Shown here in pieces: positions 25,850 through 36,209 of a stretch of DNA of 64,000 nucleotides (position 1 is its first letter; each line of letters begins with the position of its first letter). The notes beneath the pieces are model-generated. The model saw nothing but the letters and a program-made list of their open reading frames with translations, did no database searches and had not been told where the DNA came from. The translations under genes were made by a program, and so were the position numbers. Source of the DNA: Pilasporangium apinafurcum (taxonomy: Eukaryota > Oomycota > Peronosporomycetes > Pythiales > Pythiaceae). The stretch covers positions 254,272 through 318,271 of the forward strand of contig BCKE01000039.1 in assembly GCA_001600495.1 (NCBI GenBank), given 5' to 3'.

Positions 25850-27823
25850 ATGAGAAGAACGACATTGCCGTTTGTACATGACACTGAGTCGCTTTCTCTT
25901 CCGCTTACACAACCTCGGACAAGTGCAAATCGGTTGAAGCGGAAGCAGTCATTTGACCAAGTGGACCCATTACTGTCATCGTCGTCTACAACTGCTCCTC
26001 CTTCTTCTTCTTTAAGACGCAGTATTTTACGATGGAAATGGATAATTCTTTTAATAGCGTGTCTCTACGTGATTGTACTGCTCACATCGTCGTTACTGAA
26101 CACGTCGACACCCATGCCGCTCAAGAAGAAGAAAGCCAAAGTGCGGAAGACGGATGTTAAAATAGAGAAAACCAAAAGCCCGGCATTCCACGAAGCACTT
26201 GCGGCAATGAAAAACCCCGATGATCGATCGACGTGGACGGTGGCCGATCATCGCCGTGAGATTGCACGTCTAAAAACTTTGAGGGAGCGATCGCACACTG
26301 AACTTCGTAAAATGCAGGCGCAGCTCGATGTGGCGCTAAAGTTGTACGAAGAAGAGTCGATAGTGCTGGAAGAGAAGCTTGCTGAACAGGCAATCGACAT
26401 CCGACGACAACCACGACGTGTGCGGTCCAGTCTGGAGTGCGTTGGCTGGAAACAAACGGCAGAGTGTGATCCAAACGGGAAGCGTGAACCAACGATGGAT
26501 AAGAAATGCAACCAGTTCGTACCAGGCGGTATCTCTGGGTATTGTGAACTGAGGGATCGTGATACGGATGAGCACTTTCGAGTCATGCAGCTCAACTGCT
26601 CTAGTGTGCGGAAAGAAGTGACATTCTCCTGTGTGAACTCTGCAGATTTTGCCAATTTCCCTGCACTAAGCGACCAAGTGGTACAGCAAGCGAGGCAAAG
26701 TCTACCCAAGCCACTTCGTCATGGGGATGGAAATGGAATTGTGATGGTAATGTATCCAAAGCTCGCCGCCAGCGCTTTCGCGACGATCCGCATCCTGCGA
26801 GCCCATAAGTGCACACTACCCATAGAGGTGTGGCTATTGGAATCGGAGATAATGCGAGCCCCCAAGACGAAGTTCGTCTTGAAAGAACTAGAACGACAAT
26901 ATGGAACCATTATAGTGCGATATATTAGAGATGTTCACATCACTGGCTTTGCCACAAAAGTCCATGCAATTTACCACAGTCAGTTTGAGAACGTTCTCTT
27001 TCTCGATTCCGACAATGTTCCAGTAAAGGATCCAACCTATTTATTCGATTCACCGCAATTTCAGGAGAAAGGAGCGATCTTCTGGCCAGATTTCTGGCAC
27101 CCAAAGAATTCGATCTTCCATATCAATGAGCTGTCGTTGCTCTGGCAACTGATCGATATGAAGTTTGTTGACATGTTTGAGCAAGAAAGTGGGCAAATTC
27201 TGATCAATCGCCGGAAGAGCGCAATCGCATTGGAGTTGGCCCAATTCTATGCGATGCATAAGCCGAATCACTTTGACAAACTGCTTCTTGCTCACGGGGA
27301 CAAAGATTTATTTCGACTAGCATGGCTGAAGACAGAGACACCGTTTAGTATGATTCCGTATCCGCCTGGATCTGCAGGACCTGTTCGAAAAGACAGGTTT
27401 TGTGGGATGACGATGGTGCAGTACGATCCACAGGGAGAGATTATCTTCCTTCATCGCAACTCCAAGAAGCTCGTGGGAACTGTTCGCGATATACAGTACC
27501 AGCAGTTTTGGACACACGTGCAATCGTTTGACTGGAGACGCCAGCAATCGGATGAGATTGATAGCGCTGTGCTTGAACACGATGGTACCGACGGTCAGAA
27601 CGACAACGAAATGATGAGCTATGCAGAGATCACGGACAGATACTTTATGGGCATCGAAGCGAGTCCATCGCGGTTTCGAGAGCTGCAATCCTGTTATGGC
27701 GCTGGGGAGGAATACCGAAAGTACTTCAACTTGACCTCATTTTACGATCTTCCATTTGCCACTATTGAAGAGGAACTGATCGGATATGCTCAAGAAGCAG
27801 CACAGCTTCTCACCGGTCATTAA
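25850..27823 (+). CDS. GT71/Mannosyl_trans3-like glycosyltransferase, copy C2
   Basis: 657 residues from an ATG. The cytosolic tail is unusually long for the family (about 60 residues, Ser-rich), then a signal anchor (WIILLIACLYVIVLLTSSLL), a Lys-rich stretch and the coiled-coil stem (about 120-185: STWTVADHRREIARLKTLRE). The cysteine-rich module (CVGWKQTAECDPNG...SGYC) and catalytic domain follow. The DxD-type motif is FLDSDN at 384-389. WPDFWHPKNSIFHIN, FEQESGQILIN, HGDKDLFRLAW and FCGMTMVQYDPQG...FLHRN are intact. The C-terminal part has an insertion rich in Asp/Glu/Asn before MMSYAEITDRY. Confidence 0.82.
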   Translation: MRRTTLPFVHDTESLSLPLTQPRTSANRLKRKQSFDQVDPLLSSSSTTAPPSSSLRRSILRWKWIILLIACLYVIVLLTSSLLNTSTPMPLKKKKAKVRKTDVKIEKTKSPAFHEALAAMKNPDDRSTWTVADHRREIARLKTLRERSHTELRKMQAQLDVALKLYEEESIVLEEKLAEQAIDIRRQPRRVRSSLECVGWKQTAECDPNGKREPTMDKKCNQFVPGGISGYCELRDRDTDEHFRVMQLNCSSVRKEVTFSCVNSADFANFPALSDQVVQQARQSLPKPLRHGDGNGIVMVMYPKLAASAFATIRILRAHKCTLPIEVWLLESEIMRAPKTKFVLKELERQYGTIIVRYIRDVHITGFATKVHAIYHSQFENVLFLDSDNVPVKDPTYLFDSPQFQEKGAIFWPDFWHPKNSIFHINELSLLWQLIDMKFVDMFEQESGQILINRRKSAIALELAQFYAMHKPNHFDKLLLAHGDKDLFRLAWLKTETPFSMIPYPPGSAGPVRKDRFCGMTMVQYDPQGEIIFLHRNSKKLVGTVRDIQYQQFWTHVQSFDWRRQQSDEIDSAVLEHDGTDGQNDNEMMSYAEITDRYFMGIEASPSRFRELQSCYGAGEEYRKYFNLTSFYDLPFATIEEELIGYAQEAAQLLTGH

Positions 27824-28125
27824 CAGGACTAGTCAAATGATTTTAGGTGTAAATAGAAATGCTAGTTCAACAATGAACCAAATACAGACTGTAAGTTGGC
27901 ATATGTGCAATCCCTCACGTCATTTCTAGAAGTCAAGAGCGTAAGTTCAGTCCAATCCGTATTTCAATATTAAAATAGATATTCCATAAAGATTCGCGTC
28001 ATAAATTAACCTATTTACTAGAAGCCAAAAATATTTACAAATCATTTATAAAAGGATATTCATATAAACAGTATTGACAATAACTTTACTGCGTGGTAGG
28101 CAGGGTTTGTCAATTGCAGCTGCGC

Positions 28126-30255
28126 ATGGAAGGAACAAGATTGCGAAGAGCTTCTTCTTCCGCGAGCTCACTCACTCTACAGGACAACAGCACATACGTA
28201 TCAGCGATGAGAGCAAGTACTGCAACCAGTGATACATCCACTCCATGCAGGGCCATGCCGCGCTTTAACCTGTTCACGACGTGCGCAATCACGTTCTATA
28301 TGTGCTACACTGTCGTCATGTTCTCATATGCGGTAGTAGATGTGCATGCATCTCCCGAAGAACTCGACACCGCAAATGAAGTGGCTACAGGACCAAGACC
28401 ACCAATGCACATTCAGTATGAGCAAAAACAGCAACAGGACACTCATGAGTTATTGCATGAAGAGAATACCAATAGTATCCATCCACAGGATAGCTTTGCC
28501 AATCATGCTGATGTATTCGTAATGGAGCAGTCTCAGGGGATATTGCAGAGCATCCAAGCACAAACGCAATCTCTCGCTTCAAGTAGCGCTTCAGGTAGCC
28601 AAGAGGATGAAGAGGATTCGGAGATGGTGGCTGCACGACTGGCAATTCAAACGGTCGGGAACCGCTCGACATGGACTGCAAAGGACCATCATCGTGAGAT
28701 AGAACGATTGCAGGGTATTCGCGATAATGCGCAAAAAGAGGTCATTCGCTTACAGGATGTTTTTCAGGCAATTGATCAGCTCTATCGAGAAGAAATGGTG
28801 ACGCTGGAGAATAAACTCGCAGCGTTTGCTGTCGACATCCGAACCTACGAACCGCGCAAACTCCGTCCCGACTTGGAATGTCTCGGCTGGAAGCAAACCG
28901 GTGGCTGCTCACCGTATGGCAGTAGAGAGCCAGATCAAGACAAAGAGTGTCATAATTTGGTCTCTGGTGGCATGTCTGGTTACTGTGAGATGCGCGATCC
29001 CAGCACAGACCAACATTTCCGCGTCATGCAACTTAATTGCTCCAGTGTGCGTGGCCACGTCATGTTTTCCTGCGAAGATGCCACTGATTTTGCAAATTTC
29101 GGGTTAATGAGTGGGCAGAAAGTAGTGGAAGCACGAAACACTCCAGCGAATGAGCTGCGTGGCAGCATCGGCAGTGGAGATGGGATCGTCATGGTAGTCT
29201 ACCCAAAGCTCATGACCAGCGCCTATGCTACTATCAAACATTTGCGATCACAGAATTGCACACTTCCTATTGAACTTTGGGTACTGGAATCGGAAGCAGC
29301 AGGCGAGGAAAAAATGACGACATTACTGCGAGTACTGGAGGAGAAATATTCCCCTGTAATAGTACATACGATAACAGATACCACCGTCAACGGGTTCAAC
29401 ACCAAGATTCATGCTATTTACCACAGTGCGTTTGAGAACGTACTCTTTCTGGATGCCGATAACGTGCCTGTGCGAGATCCAACATATTTATTCGACACGC
29501 CAGAATTCCAAAAGAATAGTGCGATGTTTTGGCCGGATTTCTGGCATCCAAAAAACACAATTTTCAACATTCACGATACCTCACTGCTTTGGCAGCTTGT
29601 GGATACAACACCTGTCGATATGTTTGAGCAAGAAAGCGGGCAGATTTTGATTAATCGACGTAAAAGTGCGGTGGCGTTGGAGATATTGCAGTTCTATGCG
29701 CTACACAAGCCCAATCATTTTGAGAAACTAGTGCTCGCGCATGGCGACAAGGACTTATTTCGATTGGCATGGCTGAAGACTGAGACGCCTTTTTATATGG
29801 TGCCGTACCCACCAGCCTCAGCTGGACCTCTGCGGCTGCAGATATTTTGTGGGATGACGATGGTGCAGTACGATCCATATGGAGAAATCATTTTTTTACA
29901 TCGGAATGCCAAGAAACTGAGTGGTACAGACGAAGAGTTTTGGACCCACTTGCAATGGTTTGATTGGAGTCAGCCGTCGGACCAAGTGGATACAAGCAAG
30001 GATGAACAAGACGATGATGATCATCCTGCTGGCATGATGAGTTACCAAGACATCCAGCAGAAGTACATCATCGCAATTCAATCCAGCGGCGCGTTGTTTA
30101 AGGAATTTGGTTCCTGTTATGGCGCCGAGCACGGTGCGCGGAAGCATTTCAAGCTCACGCAATGGAAAGCATTGCCTTTTCCAGATATTGAAAAGACGAT
30201 TATCAGCTACGCCCATGAAGCTGCTCTGTTCAGTGAAGATGCACCGATCGAGTAG
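28126..30255 (+). CDS. GT71/Mannosyl_trans3-like glycosyltransferase, copy C3
   Basis: The open frame begins with GTG at 28093; the first ATG (28126) gives 709 residues. Signal anchor FNLFTTCAITFYMCYTVVMF, a long Gln-rich stem, and the coiled coil (STWTAKDHHREIERLQGIRD...LYREEMVTLENKLA). The cysteine-rich module (CLGWKQTGGCSPYG...SGYC) has Ser in place of the usual Asp after the second Cys. FLDADN lies at 441-446, and WPDFW, FEQESGQILIN, HGDKDLFRLAW and FCGMTMVQYDPYG...FLHRN are intact. It is the last of the head-to-tail C genes. The 302 bases before it are AT-rich and should carry its promoter. Confidence 0.82.
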   Translation: MEGTRLRRASSSASSLTLQDNSTYVSAMRASTATSDTSTPCRAMPRFNLFTTCAITFYMCYTVVMFSYAVVDVHASPEELDTANEVATGPRPPMHIQYEQKQQQDTHELLHEENTNSIHPQDSFANHADVFVMEQSQGILQSIQAQTQSLASSSASGSQEDEEDSEMVAARLAIQTVGNRSTWTAKDHHREIERLQGIRDNAQKEVIRLQDVFQAIDQLYREEMVTLENKLAAFAVDIRTYEPRKLRPDLECLGWKQTGGCSPYGSREPDQDKECHNLVSGGMSGYCEMRDPSTDQHFRVMQLNCSSVRGHVMFSCEDATDFANFGLMSGQKVVEARNTPANELRGSIGSGDGIVMVVYPKLMTSAYATIKHLRSQNCTLPIELWVLESEAAGEEKMTTLLRVLEEKYSPVIVHTITDTTVNGFNTKIHAIYHSAFENVLFLDADNVPVRDPTYLFDTPEFQKNSAMFWPDFWHPKNTIFNIHDTSLLWQLVDTTPVDMFEQESGQILINRRKSAVALEILQFYALHKPNHFEKLVLAHGDKDLFRLAWLKTETPFYMVPYPPASAGPLRLQIFCGMTMVQYDPYGEIIFLHRNAKKLSGTDEEFWTHLQWFDWSQPSDQVDTSKDEQDDDDHPAGMMSYQDIQQKYIIAIQSSGALFKEFGSCYGAEHGARKHFKLTQWKALPFPDIEKTIISYAHEAALFSEDAPIE

Positions 30256-30814
30256 GTATCATCATCTGTCATACCTTTTGGAGAGCATGATGGCAAAAAT
30301 TATAGTCATAGAAGATAGACGAAATACAATCAAACATATCCACCTACACAAATACACAAATACACGCATTAAATGCATCAAAGCGAGATTGGCAGCCACT
30401 TCTTCCTGGATTTCGCTCTTCAAATCTTCAACATATTCTCTGATTTCCTGTTCGTAAATGTACTGTTATTTGTTATTTTGAATATTTCATTGTACGCTGG
30501 CTAGAACTTTGTTTCCAGTCGACAACCCTATTGTACCTACAATCCAACTCCAATTAATCAAAGTTTGGTTACTATATCAGATGGCTTAAAACTGCTTTTT
30601 AGTGGTAGCTGAACTATTTATAAGGAGTACAAGCCAGTCGTTCTTCCAGTTGCTTAATATAACAACTCCACCATCACTCCTTTTCCACCCTTGCTTTCCT
30701 TGGAAGGAAACACCTGCAACTGCATCGTCGTTCGCGCACTCGTCAAGTGGAAGAAAGTGAGAGTGTCTCATTCCTCTACACTAAGTTTGTGTAGGTGGAG
30801 AGAAAAAGACGAGG
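30256..30814. other. Intergenic between C3 and the subtilisin gene
   Basis: 559 bases without a gene. A short CACAAATA-type repeat lies at about 30347-30368. Confidence 0.45.
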
Positions 30815-33800
30815 ATGTGGATCCGCGTGCTCTACAGTGCCCTCTATTGTATCGCACTTATCGGCAGTGGAGCTGCTGAGATGAAAGTGATGACAGGGGA
30901 CGAAGTAGTTGTAGACAGGAACGGACTCGCGTTTGTGAATAATGATGCATTCTGTCGGTTCCACTGCAAAACAACACATCTACACAGAAGAAGAGGTTTG
31001 CAGGAAGCATCGGAATGTACTATAGCGCGAGGCTGTAGCGCGTATATGACCCAATATAAACGGCAGTTAAGAGAACAGGATGGTGGCAATAATACTATTA
31101 GCGGATCCAATGATAGTCAAGTGGATAACACGGTTGGAGCAGTGACAGCGTCAAATCTTGGCGGACAGGACAACGACGGAAGCGACACCGATGTGGAGAT
31201 TATCAATTTTGTAACCTGTCAAGGCGTGGCGCAAGGGGAGATAGCACTGAATTTTGAATTTCGCACTGATCAAAACGAGACAAGTGTATTCCAGGGTTTT
31301 CAAAGCGCATTTTTCGCGGCATTTGACGCAATGATCCTGAATGCAAATTCCACATATGATGCATGCCAGTTGGAGTTTTTACAGCAGAAATTCTTGCCAA
31401 CCGTGAATGAAACCAGCGCCAATGCCAACAGTTCTGTGGGAAGGAAACCCATGTTGATCAAGTTACTTCCAGATCCTGTGGACCAACGCGATTGTGTACG
31501 ACAGGTGAAAACGATTTGGACGCGCGATGATGAAGGTCTGACGCCGTTTCTCAGTCGTCAAGATCAATCCACAGCCGTCGCAACCATTTTATTGATGCAT
31601 ATTGATTCCGATGTAGCTGAAAGGATCAACGACCTGGAGTGTGTGGACAGTGTGCTGGCATTACCTGCGATTTTAAAACTTATGCCGTTTGCAAGAAGTG
31701 CGTCTCAGTTAAGTATGCGTAGTACCACAGAATTACCAGCGCTGGAGATTCGCTTGGTTAATGGGAGTAATCAACAAGAAGCTCTTGAACGGCTGCAGAC
31801 CAATTTCAAGGCAATAAATGGTGTTCTTAACGTATTTGAATTGCCCGAAAACGTTGTGAATCGACCCCTCTCAATTTATTCGAAGCCACTGGACGAGATG
31901 GAAACATGGTCACATATGGTTGCACTCGCGTTATCCGATTCACTTGTGGAATGGATCGATCTCAAGTCAGATATTAGCCAGAATAGCCTGCGCAATAGTA
32001 TTTATTCAACGAAAACAGGGATACAGATGGATAGTGGTCGACGCCGTTTGGATGAATACGTGCAAGGTTTGATGGGAATCGAGCCAGCAAAAGCTGCTGG
32101 AATCAAAGGCAATGATATTATTGTTGGGATCACGGATTCAGGATTATACATTGATCACGATCAATTTGACCAAGAATCGCGATCCATTTACAGTTCAGCA
32201 GACATGTCAGCTCGAAAAGTAGTGTACTACAATGCTTGGGCTAACCGTGTGGATGAGTCTGATACTGTAACATGTGGACATGGAACACATGTGTCGGGTA
32301 TTTTGGCAGGGAGCTCGTATAGTGGCACCAATACCGACTTAGGAATTGCCGACAATGCTAAGATTGCCTTTATGGATATCGGCTTGCAAAGCTCTACTTG
32401 TGCTGGCGAAGCATCCTGTGCTGTGCAGCTGGCGACACCAGCCGATGCTAGCGATTTACTTAAATCGCAGATAGATGTCGGCGCTAAAATTTTTTCGTTT
32501 TCATGGGGAACACCAGGATCAGATTATAGTTCACAAGCGCGGGATCTTGATGCATTTATCTATGACAATCCAGATGTTTTGTTGGTGGTGGCAGCTGGGA
32601 ATAGTGGTGAACAATCTGCGAATGGGCGTGGTACGATTTCCTCTCCGTCTGGTGCCAAGAACGTGATCTCTGTGGGAGCGTCGTTGAATTCGGCCGATTC
32701 ATTCACGGATATCTCCTGTCCAGATATCTTTAATGAATATTCCGTCGCATCGTTTTCATCTGCTGGCCCAACCACCGACGGTCGAATGAAGCCGGATGTT
32801 GTAGCTCCTGGAATGACAATTGTCTCGAGCCAATCGTTACAACCAGGTTCGACGACAAAGACTTCTGCCACTTGTTCTTTGCAAGGTACATCACAAGCAA
32901 CCCCAGTGGTTACGGGTATTGCTGTGCTTTTGTACGAGTGGCTCCGTGACGGCTGGTGGAAAAATGGAGTGAAAGACGCTACATACGGAATGTCGAGCAT
33001 CCCAGCCGCATTACTGAAAGCATTGATCATTCATAGTGGCGAGTCTTTGAAGAAGCGCATTGCGCCACTTGAATCAGGCCTTGTTTCATGTGCAGGAATC
33101 AAAAGTTCCGCGTGGAATGTCGCGTTTCCTGATATATATCAGGGCTACGGAAAACCAAACATGTCGAACATTGCCGATTTTACCAGTAGAAACAGTACCC
33201 CATCACTCTACTTTTTGCCCAATTCGACGGAAGGTAGTGAACCTCGAGTGGGTCATCAGCAAGAAGTCGTCATCTCGTTTACGGTGTCACGGAATGTGGA
33301 TTTACGCGCAACGCTGGTGTGGACCGATCCTGCAGGCTCTATTACGTCATCTACGCAGCTTCAGCATGATTTGGATTTAACAATTCGCCTCCAGAACGGA
33401 TTATCGACTTTTTATCCACTCACTGCGGATAGCACAACGAAGCGTGATGAGAAAAACAATGTTGAAATGGTGCAAGTTTCGTACCAAGAGCTGTTGGATG
33501 CAGCCAACAACGAGACTAATGGTACTACAATGATCGGTAGTGATGGTGAAATTGTCGTTGAAGCTGTTATTTATGGGCATAGCGTCCTGTTGGCAGATTA
33601 TCAAACGTTTGCCTTTGTGGCATCGTCCAGTGTGATAGGAACCACCACCGGGTCAGGCACTTCCTCCTCGTCTAGCGATTCGTTTTGGAAACCGTGGTCG
33701 ATTGCGGCAGTCGGTGCTGGTGCATTGGTCCTTTTACTGCTGATTGCGACGATCGTTCGGTGCTGCACTCGTCGCAAAATTCGTCACCGACATGGGCCGT

Positions 33801-34159
33801 ACACGGCTGGATATCCAGCTGGTGCTCCTGTTGTAGCTGCACGCCCAGGTCAAACGTATTATTCGAATGCAACCCCAGCTGGTGGTAGTGACCGTTGCCC
33901 GTTCTGTCTGTTCACTACTCCTGATCCAGTTGTGATGGTGAATCACGTCGAGAATATGCACAACAATGGAAATTCTGGTGGAGTTAGCGGAAATATGCCT
34001 CAACATCCCCAGCATGCTCCTCGATATGATGGATGGAGAAGTGGTGACGAGAATGTTACTATTGAGGAACAACGGTGTCCATCCTGCAATTTTGTGACCC
34101 CAGACGCTGTGATTCTGGTGAATCATGTTGAGCATGTACATCGCCAAGGAATAGTGTGA
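30815..34159 (+). CDS. Membrane-anchored subtilisin-like protease with two cytosolic zinc fingers
   Basis: 1114 residues in a single exon. A signal peptide (MWIRVLYSALYCIALIGSGA) leads a long N-terminal region of about 410 residues, probably a prodomain. The S8 catalytic domain has all its residues: Asp441 (ITDSGLYIDHDQF), His489 (CGHGTHVSGILAG), oxyanion Asn596 (VVAAGNSGEQ) and Ser693 (LQGTSQATPVVTG). A beta-sandwich-like domain follows, then a Ser/Gly linker and one membrane span (about 961-984, SIAAVGAGALVLLLLIATIV). The tail facing the cytosol carries two C2H2-like fingers of the same pattern: CPFCLFTTPDPVVMVNHVEN (about 1028) and CPSCNFVTPDAVILVNHVEH (about 1088). Type I secretory-pathway subtilases are common in oomycetes; I do not know this tail from other families. 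Confidence 0.85.
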   Translation: MWIRVLYSALYCIALIGSGAAEMKVMTGDEVVVDRNGLAFVNNDAFCRFHCKTTHLHRRRGLQEASECTIARGCSAYMTQYKRQLREQDGGNNTISGSNDSQVDNTVGAVTASNLGGQDNDGSDTDVEIINFVTCQGVAQGEIALNFEFRTDQNETSVFQGFQSAFFAAFDAMILNANSTYDACQLEFLQQKFLPTVNETSANANSSVGRKPMLIKLLPDPVDQRDCVRQVKTIWTRDDEGLTPFLSRQDQSTAVATILLMHIDSDVAERINDLECVDSVLALPAILKLMPFARSASQLSMRSTTELPALEIRLVNGSNQQEALERLQTNFKAINGVLNVFELPENVVNRPLSIYSKPLDEMETWSHMVALALSDSLVEWIDLKSDISQNSLRNSIYSTKTGIQMDSGRRRLDEYVQGLMGIEPAKAAGIKGNDIIVGITDSGLYIDHDQFDQESRSIYSSADMSARKVVYYNAWANRVDESDTVTCGHGTHVSGILAGSSYSGTNTDLGIADNAKIAFMDIGLQSSTCAGEASCAVQLATPADASDLLKSQIDVGAKIFSFSWGTPGSDYSSQARDLDAFIYDNPDVLLVVAAGNSGEQSANGRGTISSPSGAKNVISVGASLNSADSFTDISCPDIFNEYSVASFSSAGPTTDGRMKPDVVAPGMTIVSSQSLQPGSTTKTSATCSLQGTSQATPVVTGIAVLLYEWLRDGWWKNGVKDATYGMSSIPAALLKALIIHSGESLKKRIAPLESGLVSCAGIKSSAWNVAFPDIYQGYGKPNMSNIADFTSRNSTPSLYFLPNSTEGSEPRVGHQQEVVISFTVSRNVDLRATLVWTDPAGSITSSTQLQHDLDLTIRLQNGLSTFYPLTADSTTKRDEKNNVEMVQVSYQELLDAANNETNGTTMIGSDGEIVVEAVIYGHSVLLADYQTFAFVASSSVIGTTTGSGTSSSSSDSFWKPWSIAAVGAGALVLLLLIATIVRCCTRRKIRHRHGPYTAGYPAGAPVVAARPGQTYYSNATPAGGSDRCPFCLFTTPDPVVMVNHVENMHNNGNSGGVSGNMPQHPQHAPRYDGWRSGDENVTIEEQRCPSCNFVTPDAVILVNHVEHVHRQGIV

Positions 34160-34349
34160 GAGATCATGTGGGGTCTCGGGCAGCACGCTATGCTTTGATG
34201 ATGTTTTTTGCACAAATGATTAACATGACGTGGAAAAAGACGTGAAGATACGTTGTTTAAAAAATGTTGGAAGGTTTACTATTATATTGTTATCACGAAT
34301 AAGCCCACATTTATACATGATACATCTCTGCTTTCTACAGCAAAAAATT

Positions 34350-35663
34350 TTAGGCCAGGTCTTCCCTTTCTGTGTCTTGTCGTTTGGTTGCTGCACGGTC
34401 ATCTTCTTTGTCGTCGAGTACTTGCATAGGTGGATCATTTGCGTCCGGTGAGTTCTTCGGAGGAGATTGATCGCTCGATTTCTTTGTTGCTAACACGGAT
34501 AAAGACGGCACTTCGGCCGCAGCAGCAGTCGTCTCTGATAATGATGGTGATGGCGGGATCTCTGCTACTGTCCCAATCACTCGATTCATTTTCCTCTGTT
34601 CCACGTCTTCGTCGCTCACTAACGGAGTAGACAGTGAAGTTTCAGCTACAGCTACGGGGTTTTCATCTGTCTCTAAATATGTTGCTTCTTGCTGCTGTGG
34701 TAATGACAGTGCTGCATGAACGTGAACGCGTTGGTGTATTTCGTCATCGTCTACCTCATCAACTGCTGGTACGATACCGTTCTTCACCTCCCCGTCTCCA
34801 GCAATATGGTGATTCCAACCTTCTTCGTGTTCTGCTGGCAGTTGATCCTCGAGTTGTTCTTGAACATCGTGATTTTTATTTTCATGATCATCTTTCTCAG
34901 CAGTGGAAAGTGCTACATTCTTCACTTCTTCGTCCTCACCATCGCGCTGTTCCATCATGCCTTCCTCCTCTTTTTCGATCACCACCGCCACATCATTCTG
35001 CTCGAGTCCGTCTTCGTCTAGATGTTGTTCGTTAGGCGCATTGTTATCGTCCAGTGATGCTTCTTCCGTCTCCACATCTACCGCACCATCACCTCCAGTA
35101 TGAATCAGTTGTTTATCTTCTTCATCCATCTGTTTCTGCTGTTTCTCCCTTTCTTCCTCTTCTTCTCTTCCTTGCTGTCGCAGATAAATCGTCGCTGACT
35201 GCGTCGGACGCCACTGCACGAGAAACTTTTGCCGCGTCTGATGATCTGAACCCACAAATTTCGCCAACTCCACGATCGTATCGGCAAAGTAAATCGTACC
35301 GCAATACAACAAAAGACACGCCACAAAGAACACACGCAATTGAAGTGTACTCAGCTTTTTCTTGTGTGCCAGCGACGAGGACGATGATTTTCTCACCACC
35401 GACCGATAACGATGAGAAGGATAAGTAGTTTGCTGGTGCTGTTGATAGTGATGATGTCGCGGCCCATGGAGCTTGGAGGGACTGGACGTGGATGGTGAAT
35501 GGTCATCTCTGTTGTTGTTGTCGTTTCTTCCATTGTTGTGGCTGTTGGGATGATAAGAGGAGGGGAGAATCGCACGCGTGGAAGAAGTGGATGATGGCGC
35601 AACCGGGAGAAATCCTTGCGGGGAATTGCTTCGCAATGGTTTTCGATGCATTCGTGATGCCAT
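34350..35663 (-). CDS. Acidic, low-complexity type II membrane protein, unknown function
   Basis: 437 residues from an ATG at 35663. The N-terminal ~105 residues are Ser/Asn/His-rich and basic (cytosolic by the positive-inside rule). One membrane span follows (about 110-130, LRVFFVACLLLYCGTIYFA). The rest is extremely rich in Glu, Asp and Gln, with a helical EEEEEREKQQKQMDEEDKQ stretch, and looks disordered. No domain or enzyme motif is visible. It is convergent with the subtilisin gene, 190 bases apart. The continuous frame and sharp change of charge across the span suggest a real gene. The other long frames overlapping it look like shadows of its biased composition. Confidence 0.6.
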   Translation of the reverse strand: MASRMHRKPLRSNSPQGFLPVAPSSTSSTRAILPSSYHPNSHNNGRNDNNNRDDHSPSTSSPSKLHGPRHHHYQQHQQTTYPSHRYRSVVRKSSSSSLAHKKKLSTLQLRVFFVACLLLYCGTIYFADTIVELAKFVGSDHQTRQKFLVQWRPTQSATIYLRQQGREEEEEREKQQKQMDEEDKQLIHTGGDGAVDVETEEASLDDNNAPNEQHLDEDGLEQNDVAVVIEKEEEGMMEQRDGEDEEVKNVALSTAEKDDHENKNHDVQEQLEDQLPAEHEEGWNHHIAGDGEVKNGIVPAVDEVDDDEIHQRVHVHAALSLPQQQEATYLETDENPVAVAETSLSTPLVSDEDVEQRKMNRVIGTVAEIPPSPSLSETTAAAAEVPSLSVLATKKSSDQSPPKNSPDANDPPMQVLDDKEDDRAATKRQDTEREDLA

Positions 35664-36209
35664 AGAACTCCCACACGTATAGTGACTCTTGAGATGTTGT
35701 CTGCTGATCCCAGGAAATGCTCAGAATGTGGAAATTAATTTTTGGTGAACGAAGAGGTCAGTTCTTTTACTCATGAAAAGGTACGGTTTTAGTTGCGGTT
35801 GAGTTGATTATGCTTCTAATAGGGATGTGGTTTTACGGATTTGAATCATGGAATAGATAAACCGAAAGGTTTTGAAGCATATTAAGGAAGTAATTAATAC
35901 CAAATACAGGTAAAACATCTGTTAAAGAGAGTATTTGACATAAAAAAAAAAATTTGCCCTCCCAAAGGGAGGATTCAGAAATTGGTTGAAGCCGCATTAT
36001 TTTGAGTCAATTCCACGGTAATCTTTAGTAAAAGGCGAAAGATTAATTCGTGATGAAATTAACTCTGCGGAATAATTATAGAAAGTAATTTTGTAGTTTA
36101 TAATATAGTCACACTTCATCCCATACGGATGTTTTCAATAATTATGTGTTCTTCAGGCAGTTTACGGAGTGACAGTATACAGAGGGCCTGTCCTTTTTTG
36201 TATCAGGTC
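35664..36209. other. Intergenic, nothing recognised
   Basis: AT-rich, with a run of A at about 35942-35951. Should hold the promoter of the acidic membrane protein. No gene seen. Confidence 0.4.

Noticed and set aside
34430-35428. Plus-strand ORFs opposite the acidic membrane protein
   Set aside because: Their Ser/Pro/His/Leu-rich text is the shadow of the biased Glu/Asp/Gln codons on the minus strand.
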